Origin: Bacillota bacterium
Lineage (GTDB): Bacteria > Bacillota > Clostridia > Christensenellales > UMGS416
Reading direction: 5' to 3'
NCBI GenBank assembly: GCA_023421955.1
Contig: JAEZSE010000049.1
Location: forward strand, 1-64,000
DNA: 64,000 nucleotides
This document shows positions 58,229 through 64,000 of this stretch, in pieces (position 1 is the first letter of the stretch; each line of letters starts with the position of its first letter). The translations under genes and the position numbers were made by a program. Below the pieces are notes generated by a model. The model ran no database searches, was not told the DNA's origin, and was given only the letters and a program-made list of their open reading frames with translations.

Positions 58229-58266
58229 AACGCCCCCTGCTCGTTTGGGCAAGGGGCGTTTTCTGT
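58229..58266 (+). terminator. Intrinsic terminator after leuS
   Basis: AACGCCCC (58229-58236) and GGGGCGTT (58253-58260), then TTCTGTTT. Sits 17 bases past the stop; the convergent hydrolase gene ends at 58284. Confidence 0.8.
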
Positions 58267-58283
58267 TTGTCATGCAGCGTATG

Positions 58284-59039
58284 TTACTTGATTGCTTGGC
58301 CAAAAAAACGATCCATCGCATCCGCTGCGATTGCCTGCTGGGTTGCTGCTGATATCTCGGCAATCCCATCGTCTTTCTGTGCTCCATAATCGCCATATTG
58401 GGCATGATTCCCGCCGGCAATCTCCAGAAACTGCGAGTTTGCAGGTAGGTTTCCTCTGGAAGCTTCGAACTTTTCACGGTTGAGCACGCCGTCTTTGCTG
58501 CCTGTGATCACCAGCACTGGCAGACCACTCTGGCTTAAGTCGCTTGCCGAATAGGAACCGAGCAGCACCAAGCCTTGGCACTTGCCTGCATTGCCGGCGC
58601 ACCATGCCGCTGCCATGGAACCGCCCAGAGAGTGGCCGCCCACGAGCCAATGTTCAATCTTTGGATAAGCGTCAATGACCCTGCCGGCAGCATTGATATC
58701 AAACACGGCAAGGTTGAAAGGCATCTTCACCAGCACGCAGGCGTACCCCTTCTGCGCTAGGGCCTTCATTAGTGGAGCATATGCCGAAGCCTCTACTTTG
58801 CCGCCGGGGTAGAAGATAAAACCGGCTTTTGGCTGTATTCCATCGGGTTGAAAGATAGTCCGGTCATGTTCCGTTGCTACAGTCACACCGTCGCCGCTTT
58901 GCATAGCAGCAACTGAGACATCATCTGCCTGATAATAGTCTGATGCGTAGATGAAAAACGACAGGGCGAGTAAAGCGACAATAATTCCTGTGGTGATCAG
59001 GATCGGCTGAAGCTTCTTTTTCTGCTTGCCTTTTTCCAT
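58284..59039 (-). CDS. Membrane-anchored alpha/beta hydrolase
   Basis: 251 residues. One N-terminal hydrophobic helix (~12-31) after a lysine-rich start; the hydrolase domain lies outside or is secreted. Nucleophile elbow GGHSLGGSMAAAW, acid residue in VLVITGSKDGVLN and catalytic His in GGNHAQYGDYGAQK. The abhydrolase family with PDGIQPKAGFIFYPGGKVEASAYAPLMK is typically called dienelactone-hydrolase-like. Substrate unknown. Start ATG 59039 with GGGGGTGG upstream. Monocistronic, divergent from the small gene at 59197. Confidence 0.85.
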   Translation of the reverse strand: MEKGKQKKKLQPILITTGIIVALLALSFFIYASDYYQADDVSVAAMQSGDGVTVATEHDRTIFQPDGIQPKAGFIFYPGGKVEASAYAPLMKALAQKGYACVLVKMPFNLAVFDINAAGRVIDAYPKIEHWLVGGHSLGGSMAAAWCAGNAGKCQGLVLLGSYSASDLSQSGLPVLVITGSKDGVLNREKFEASRGNLPANSQFLEIAGGNHAQYGDYGAQKDDGIAEISAATQQAIAADAMDRFFGQAIK

Positions 59040-59117
59040 GACAGGCCACCCCCTGCAGGTATGCTACAGGATTGCGCCATTCAGCGCAAGAGTTCATGAG
59101 GGCGCGGTGGTTAAATC

Positions 59118-59146
59118 TTGTGAAGTGTAACGGATAGCCATATAAT
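59118..59146 (+). promoter_or_regulatory. Sigma-A promoter of the small unknown gene
   Basis: TTGTGA (59118-59123), 17 bases, TATAAT (59141-59146). Predicted start near 59153. Confidence 0.7.
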
Positions 59147-59196
59147 CATGGATATGGGATATCTCAAAATTTTCATATGACGAAGGAGCGCTACAC

Positions 59197-59529
59197 ATGT
59201 CCCGCTATGTCAATGAGATCTCCACCGTGAAGAGCCCCGAGGAAATTTCGGCAGCTATCCAGCAATTCATGGCCAAGGAAGGCTTCACCCTGCGCACCTA
59301 CACCGATGGGCAGAAGGTCTGGCAGAAGGGCGATGGCTTTGTGACTGCGCCGCAGTTTATTCTTGTGTTGCTAGCGCCGGGTAAAGTCCGAGTAGAGGCG
59401 TGGTGCAAGTTCGCTGTACTGCCTGGTGTATATGGCGATGAGATGAATCTGGAAGGGGTCATGGGTTTTGCAGTGAAGAAGCTGCTCAAGACCCGTGTGA
59501 CAGAGTTGGAGCGCCGCCTGGTTGGTTAA
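59197..59529 (+). CDS. Small conserved-looking protein of unknown function
   Basis: 110 residues, no signal peptide or membrane helix: MSRYVNEISTVKSPEEISAA, then FMAKEGFTLRTYTDGQKVWQ, GDGFVTAPQFILVLLAPGKV and RVEAWCKFAVLPGVYGDEMN, ending VTELERRLVG. The pattern of a helix, a six-stranded region and a helix resembles an SRPBCC-like or DUF-type small fold, but I do not recognise a family. Good promoter (59118), GAAGGAGC as ribosome site and a terminator-like hairpin after the stop (59552-59573), so the gene is real. Function unknown. Confidence 0.65.
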   Translation: MSRYVNEISTVKSPEEISAAIQQFMAKEGFTLRTYTDGQKVWQKGDGFVTAPQFILVLLAPGKVRVEAWCKFAVLPGVYGDEMNLEGVMGFAVKKLLKTRVTELERRLVG

Positions 59530-59551
59530 CCAAAATAATGTATGGTTAGGA

Positions 59552-59573
59552 AGGAGCGGGTCTTGCCGCTCCT
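59552..59573. terminator. Possible bidirectional terminator
   Basis: AGGAGCGG (59552-59559) and CCGCTCCT (59566-59573), loop GTCTTG, between convergent genes ending at 59529 and 59589. T-tracts are weak. Confidence 0.45.
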
Positions 59574-59588
59574 ACCTTATTGCGGTGC

Positions 59589-60077
59589 TTATTTTTGCGG
59601 TTTCGCCAGCTCGTAGTAGCGGGAAGGAACCCCGTCTTCTTTAAACTCCTCAATCTCCTTAAACCCGGTTTTCTTCAGCAACCTGTCTGACCGGGTGTTG
59701 GCCTTATAGGCGAAGGCGCACAGTTTGTCGATGCTGAAACGTTGAAACACCATGGCGCGGAACAACCCCAATGCTTCGGTGCCAACGCCATGCCCCCAAA
59801 TGACCTTATCAAACAGCACGATGCTGACGAAGGCCTGCTTTTCTTCCACCTCATCAATGCTGTAGCACCACACATCACCCACGTAACGGCCATCGAGCAA
59901 AATGACCTGACCGAAGCTTGTGGAGTCCGGTCGCTGTGCCTGTTCAAAATGGCGCAGGGAATCCTCCACTGTTCCTCTGGTGAAGGGGAACAACCGCTCG
60001 ATTTCCGTATCCTGCGTCTTCTCCCAAAAAATGCGCACATGATCCGCCGTGCGGTCTGCTAACTGTATAGTGCTCAT
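59589..60077 (-). CDS. GNAT N-acetyltransferase, RimJ/RimL-like
   Basis: 162 residues. GNAT fold: SIVLFDKVIWGHGVGTEALGLF contains the acetyl-CoA-binding loop, here GHGVGTEAL in place of QxxGxGxxL, followed by DKLCAFAYKANTRSDRLLKKTGF, the diagnostic RimJ/RimL ending (ANxxSxRLLEKxGF). It acetylates amino groups of proteins, amino acids or antibiotics; the substrate is not evident. ATG 60077 has AAGGGG upstream; a GTG three bases earlier is possible. Downstream of alaS on the same strand, but separated by a terminator (60091-60124). Confidence 0.85.
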   Translation of the reverse strand: MSTIQLADRTADHVRIFWEKTQDTEIERLFPFTRGTVEDSLRHFEQAQRPDSTSFGQVILLDGRYVGDVWCYSIDEVEEKQAFVSIVLFDKVIWGHGVGTEALGLFRAMVFQRFSIDKLCAFAYKANTRSDRLLKKTGFKEIEEFKEDGVPSRYYELAKPQK

Positions 60078-60090
60078 CACAATCCCCTTT

Positions 60091-60124
60091 GAAAAAGGCC
60101 ACCCGGCAAATCCCGAGTGGCCTT
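60091..60124 (-). terminator. Intrinsic terminator of alaS
   Basis: Minus strand AAGGCCAC (60124-60117) and GTGGCCTT (60102-60095), then five T. It sits just past the alaS stop and ahead of the GNAT start. Confidence 0.85.
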
Positions 60125-60140
60125 GATTGATTGGGTTGGA

Positions 60141-61928
60141 TCAACCGGTGATGACCGCACGGATGCGGCGCACGCCAGCCGAGGAGCTTTGCTCCTTCTC
60201 TATTTTAAAGCTGCCAAGCTCGCCGGTGCTGTTGGCATGGGGGCCGCCGCAGATTTCCTTGCTGAACATTCCCATGGAATATACTTTCACCACGTCACCA
60301 TACTTGCTGCCGAACAAGCCCATCGCACCGGACTCGCGGGCCTGATCCACCGGCATTTCCTCGCAGACGATCGGTTGGTTTGCCGCAATGGCCTCGTTCA
60401 CATAGGCTTCCACCTGCTCGATTTCCTCTTTGGTCATCGGGCGGGCAAAGTTGAAGTCGAAACGCAGGCGCTCGGCGGTGATGTTGCTGCCCCGCTGCTC
60501 CACGGTGTCTCCCAGATACTTGCGGAGGCCGGCGTGCAGCAGGTGGGTGGCTGTGTGCAGCCGCGCCGTCTGCTCGCTGTGGTCGGCCAGGCCGCCGCCG
60601 AACCGTTGCGCAGACCCCGCGCCAGACACTTCCTGGTGCTTTTTGAAGCTCTCCTCATAGCCCGCTGTGTCCACCTTGAGGCCCCGCTCGCTTGCCAGCT
60701 CCACCGTCATTTCCAGCGGGAAGCCATAGGTGTCGTAGAGGCGGAAGGCGAGAGGCCCTTCAATCATGCCGCCGGGGTTCAGGCTGTCGGCTACGCGGGA
60801 AAACTCCTTGATGCCCTTTTCCAGCGTGAGCGAAAAACGCTCCTCTTCCTTGATGAGCTCGCCGGTGATGCGGTCGTGGTTGCGCGTGAGCTCCGGATAG
60901 ACTGCCTTATAACTATCCACGATGACTTCGGCAATCGTGGCGGTGAAGCCTGCCGGCAGGTTCAGCTGCCGCCCGTAGCGCACCGCCCGGCGGATGAGCC
61001 TCCTGAGCACATAGCCCTGGTCGATGTTGCTGGGCGTGACACCCTTTTCATCGCCCAGGATGAATGTGGCCGAGCGGATATGGTCCGCCACCACGCGGAA
61101 GGCTTTCAGCAGCACCTTGTCCTCGCCGTATTTGAGCCCGGAAAGGCCTTCAATGGCCGCGATGATCGGGTGGAAAAGGTCCGTCTCATAAACGCTCTTT
61201 ACGCCCTGCAGCACGCCGATGGTGCGCTCCAGGCCCATGCCGGTGTCCACGTTGGTCTGTTTCAATGGCTCAAACGTGCCCTCGGCGGTCTTGTTATACT
61301 GCATGAACACGTCGTTCCAGATTTCCAGATATTTTCCGCAGTCGCAAGCCGGGCTGCAATCGGGCCCACAGGGAGCCTGGTCACCCACGATGAACATTTC
61401 AGTGTCCGGTCCGCAGGGGCCGGTATGGCCGGCGGGGCCCCACCAGTTGTTCTTCTTGGGCAGGTAGAATATGCGCTCACGGGGCAGGCCGCAGGCTGCC
61501 CAGAGGTCGGCACTCTCCTCGTCGCGGGGGGCGTCAGTGTCACCTGCAAACACGGAGACAGCCAACCGGTTTGGATCCAATCCAAGCCATTGGGGGCTTG
61601 TGAGGAACTCCCAGCTCCAGCGGATGGCATCTGCCTTGAAGTAATCACCCAGCGACCAGTTGCCCAGCATCTCGAAGAACGTGCAATGGGAAGCGTCGCC
61701 CACCTCGTCGATGTCACCGGTGCGGATGCATTTCTGCACGTCGGTGATCCTTGTGCCGGCCGGGTGCTTTTCACCCAGCAGATATGGTACCAGCGGGTGC
61801 ATGCCGGCGGTTGTGAAGAGCACGGTGGGGTCGTTCTCGGGGATCAACGAAGCAGAGGGGATCACGGCATGACCCTTGCTTTTGAAGAAGTCCAGATATT
61901 TGCTGCGAAGCTCGGAGGAAGTAATCAT
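60141..61928 (-). CDS. alaS: Alanyl-tRNA synthetase, short form lacking the C-Ala domain
   Basis: 595 residues, against ~870 in most bacteria. Present: class II catalytic core (SELRSKYLDFFKSKGHAVIP, DVQKCIRTGDIDEVGD, HCTFFEMLGNWSLGDYF with motif 2, GMGLERTIGVLQGVKS with motif 3), tRNA-recognition helices and the editing domain with metal ligands HTATHLLHAGL and CGGPHANSTGELG. The protein ends at SAGVRRIRAVITG, where the editing domain finishes, so the oligomerisation coiled coil and C-Ala domain are absent. No frameshift or second fragment was seen: the stop is followed by a terminator and a GNAT gene. ATG 61928 has AAGGGAG 9 bases upstream. Short AlaRS forms occur in some Clostridia and reduced bacteria, as I recall. 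Confidence 0.92.
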   Translation of the reverse strand: MITSSELRSKYLDFFKSKGHAVIPSASLIPENDPTVLFTTAGMHPLVPYLLGEKHPAGTRITDVQKCIRTGDIDEVGDASHCTFFEMLGNWSLGDYFKADAIRWSWEFLTSPQWLGLDPNRLAVSVFAGDTDAPRDEESADLWAACGLPRERIFYLPKKNNWWGPAGHTGPCGPDTEMFIVGDQAPCGPDCSPACDCGKYLEIWNDVFMQYNKTAEGTFEPLKQTNVDTGMGLERTIGVLQGVKSVYETDLFHPIIAAIEGLSGLKYGEDKVLLKAFRVVADHIRSATFILGDEKGVTPSNIDQGYVLRRLIRRAVRYGRQLNLPAGFTATIAEVIVDSYKAVYPELTRNHDRITGELIKEEERFSLTLEKGIKEFSRVADSLNPGGMIEGPLAFRLYDTYGFPLEMTVELASERGLKVDTAGYEESFKKHQEVSGAGSAQRFGGGLADHSEQTARLHTATHLLHAGLRKYLGDTVEQRGSNITAERLRFDFNFARPMTKEEIEQVEAYVNEAIAANQPIVCEEMPVDQARESGAMGLFGSKYGDVVKVYSMGMFSKEICGGPHANSTGELGSFKIEKEQSSSAGVRRIRAVITG

Positions 61929-61976
61929 ATGGTATGGCTCCCTTGATTCGAATGAGGGCAGGATAAACATAAAGGT

Positions 61977-62005
61977 ATTATATTGAAGGGCGTGGGGGGT
62001 GTCAA
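61977..62005 (-). promoter_or_regulatory. Consensus sigma-A promoter of alaS
   Basis: Minus strand TTGACA (62005-62000), 17 bases, TATAAT (61982-61977): a perfect match. Start near 61970, leader about 42 bases, too short for a T-box. Confidence 0.92.
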
Positions 62006-62088
62006 GGAAAAGACTTTTCCCAGGTATGCGGTATAACCAATGTCCAGCGCTTTGCCGGAACCGGAACTTCTGCCAAAGAGCGGATGGA

Positions 62089-64000
62089 TTACGGAACTGT
62101 GATAATGATTGTTTCAGCTGGGCATGCTGCTGTGTTCCCTGCAGAGATGGTCACTTTGTATTGCTCGGCTGGCAGGGCGCTGCCCGCCGGCAGCCCCAGC
62201 GTGTTGCCTTCTGTGGCAAATCCACCCCATTCCACGCTGACAGGCACACTGGCCTGTACGTTGGTGAATGAGTAAACTGCCACGATATTGAGAAGGGAGT
62301 CACGGATGGTAACTGTTGCGTTGGAAACATGGTTTAGAGAGAAGCAGATAGTGACCCGTTCCGTCCCATTGGCTTCAAATGATGGGTTTGTCAGCATCAG
62401 GCCGCTGATCGCCGGGCCGTAGAACAGCTTTATGGCATATGCTGCCGTTGTGATGCTACCTGCGGTGTTACGTGCATAAAGTCGGATCGTATACGGTGTG
62501 CCGGCTGTGCTGACAGGCACAACGCTTCCTGCAGGGATCCCTGCGGTATTGCCTGAAGTTGCCCTACCGTCCCACAGGAATTCGAACTGGCCCGACGGCA
62601 TACCGGACTTTGACAGGATCGCCACTGACTTCCCGGCCGAATTGTACACATACATCCTAACCGTGGTCAGAACCTCTGAGGTCAGATTGGCCTTTACGGA
62701 AAGCAGGTTTGTGCCGCCCGGTGTAAAGCCGCTGGCGGCCGTAGGCGTGAATTCTACTGATGATATGGAGGGCAGCGTGCGCTTGACTGTGATCTTTGTT
62801 GTTGGTTTATATGCAGTATTCCCGGCATAGATTTGCACCGAATAGATTCCCGGAGGGACGAGCGAATTGGCAGGCAGTCCGGCAGTGTTTCCGGCGGTGG
62901 ACATCCCATTCCAATATACATATTTGACTGTGTTTGCGGAAAGGTTTTTATAGGAATACGCTGCTACGAATTTCCCGGCGCTGTTCATAACCCGGACGGA
63001 TGCGTTGGTAACACGGTTTACCTTGAACCCTATTTTGGCTTTGGCTGTGCCTGCAGCATTGGCCGTGAAGGTTGTCGGATAAACCGTGAAGCTGCTGACC
63101 GTCGGGTTGGAATAAAGCTTGATTGTGGACTGCGCGCTTATGACGCTGCCCCCATAGTTTGAAGAGACGACCTTGAATAGATAAGATGTCCCCGATGAAC
63201 TCACAGGCACATAGCTTCCTACAGCAAGCCCGGCTGTGTTCCCTGCAGTGGCCTTACCGTTCCATGCCAGCAGTTTTTCTCCCGATGACTGGTTCGACAG
63301 GGCAACTTTTGCAACGAGCTTCCCCGATGCATTGAACACCTGGAGTTCAACCAGCGCCGCCGCATACGTTGTGACCGTTGTTTTTACTTCAAGCAGGTTC
63401 GTACCGCCGGGGGTAAAGCCGCTGGAGGCCGAGGGGGTATAGGCAGGCGCGCTAAGTGTTGGCTTTGGCGGTGCAGCCCTCACGATCTTGATCTGGTAAG
63501 TTCTGACAGAACCGTTTTGGGCTGTGACAGTGATGCTCCTTGTGTTTGCGCCAAAGGCCAGATTGACCGCTGCTGTATAGGTGACTGTTGCGTTCTTGTC
63601 TTCCGGGGCCGCCGATATCTCCACGATGGCCGCATCATACGGTGCGTTTACCGTATACGCCAGCGCTGTCCTGTTCAATGCGGGTGTCACCGCATATTCC
63701 GTGCTTCCGTTTGCTACCTTCAGTTCTGACAGGCATGTATCGGACGAGTCGGTTGTAAAAGCGAGACTGTCAGTTTCTGCGCTTCCTGCGCAATTCCGAA
63801 TCTCTGCTTTGATGCTGTAGTTTCCCTTGGGCACAATGCTGCCGGCGGGGAGGCCTGCCTCGTTGCTTGCCGTCGCACGGCCATTCCAGGCGATGATACC
63901 TGCATCACCCGGCTGCCAGCTGCGTTGCAACGTTGCGACAACCCGGTTTTCCGAATCCAACACCGACGCTTCCACCACGCAAGGCACGGCGGAGGATATC
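62089..64000 (-). CDS. Large surface protein with FlgD-like Ig repeats, N-terminus beyond the window
   Basis: At least 637 residues are in the window and the frame is open to its right edge, so only the C-terminal part is visible; the apparent start at 63987 is a GTG inside the gene. Five repeats, each ending in a WNGxATAGNTAGLPAGSxVP-type motif, are seen (63840-63880, 63210-63260, 62860-62910, 62530-62580 and 62170-62230). Between them lie Ig-like strands and, near the front, a cadherin-like beta-sandwich (SELKVANGSTEYAVTP). The domain types recall the FlgD Ig-like family. The repeat is shared with the LRR protein at 5658. No sortase signal at the C-terminus. Probably cell-surface, anchoring unknown. 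Confidence 0.78.
   Translation of the reverse strand, partial: ISSAVPCVVEASVLDSENRVVATLQRSWQPGDAGIIAWNGRATASNEAGLPAGSIVPKGNYSIKAEIRNCAGSAETDSLAFTTDSSDTCLSELKVANGSTEYAVTPALNRTALAYTVNAPYDAAIVEISAAPEDKNATVTYTAAVNLAFGANTRSITVTAQNGSVRTYQIKIVRAAPPKPTLSAPAYTPSASSGFTPGGTNLLEVKTTVTTYAAALVELQVFNASGKLVAKVALSNQSSGEKLLAWNGKATAGNTAGLAVGSYVPVSSSGTSYLFKVVSSNYGGSVISAQSTIKLYSNPTVSSFTVYPTTFTANAAGTAKAKIGFKVNRVTNASVRVMNSAGKFVAAYSYKNLSANTVKYVYWNGMSTAGNTAGLPANSLVPPGIYSVQIYAGNTAYKPTTKITVKRTLPSISSVEFTPTAASGFTPGGTNLLSVKANLTSEVLTTVRMYVYNSAGKSVAILSKSGMPSGQFEFLWDGRATSGNTAGIPAGSVVPVSTAGTPYTIRLYARNTAGSITTAAYAIKLFYGPAISGLMLTNPSFEANGTERVTICFSLNHVSNATVTIRDSLLNIVAVYSFTNVQASVPVSVEWGGFATEGNTLGLPAGSALPAEQYKVTISAGNTAACPAETIIITVP

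Noticed and set aside
60117..61946. Plus-strand open frame of 609 codons opposite alaS
   Set aside because: Antisense of alaS; same length by coincidence of codon bias. No ribosome site or family motifs.
1..64000. CRISPR arrays, tRNA or rRNA genes, transposases, phage genes
   Set aside because: Looked for repeats with spacers, cloverleaf ends (CCA, TTC arm) and transposase motifs; none seen. Absence by eye is not proof.

Overview
The window looks like chromosomal DNA of a mid-to-high G+C (roughly 55% by eye) low-G+C-type Firmicute, most likely a motile, possibly spore-forming member of the Clostridia. The evidence is a T-box leader on leuS, a whiA-crh pair, a BofC-like protein, motAB, strong SD sequences (GGAGG) and consensus sigma-A promoters. 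No rRNA, tRNA, CRISPR array, phage genes or transposase gene was found. The species is not identifiable by reading alone. || Layout. 1-5.4 kb: birA (cut by the left edge), a DUF695/RraB-like protein, a VOC-fold protein and a three-gene operon of 2-hydroxyacyl-CoA-dehydratase-activase-related proteins (COG3580, COG3581, COG1924). 5.6-9.1 kb: a large secreted leucine-rich-repeat protein. 9.2-15.4 kb: YprB-type exonuclease plus TPR protein, an anchored protein, a DUF2156 and Eis-like acyltransferase pair, and a diguanylate cyclase. 15.5-20.6 kb (minus strand): aldo/keto reductase, BofC-like protein, motAB, crh and whiA. 20.9-27.5 kb: a class A penicillin-binding protein, a flavin reductase, an amino-acid kinase and a MATE transporter. 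27.6-37.7 kb (minus strand): surface-glycan locus with all five enzymes expected for UDP-ManNAc3NAcA synthesis (WbpA/B/D/E/I-like), three GT4 glycosyltransferases and a hexapeptide acetyltransferase. 38-45.7 kb: ferritin, an rsgA paralogue behind an attenuator-like leader, a two-gene AT-rich island of CARDB-like membrane proteins, and dnaE. 45.7-50.2 kb: membrane protein, L,D-transpeptidase, ybaK, three tandem lipoproteins and a PadR regulator. 50.4-54.4 kb: a polyol-type SDR, a highly structured intergenic element, and a G+C-rich AraC/epimerase/oxidoreductase sugar cassette. 54.5-62 kb: pirin, T-box-leuS, a hydrolase, a small unknown, a GNAT protein and a short alaS. 62.1-64 kb: the C-terminal part of a large protein built from the same FlgD-like repeats that end the LRR protein. 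|| How it fits together. Most of the window is housekeeping (translation, replication, cell wall, motility), interrupted by surface-related genes: LRR protein, glycan locus, PBP, L,D-transpeptidase, lipoproteins and the FlgD-repeat giant. The most unusual items are the leader-peptide/terminator attenuator in front of rsgA, the three-way-junction element at 51.2 kb, a 198-bp MITE-like element that supplies the last codons of the wbpI-like gene, the AT-rich CARDB island, the split activase operon and the AlaRS without a C-Ala domain.
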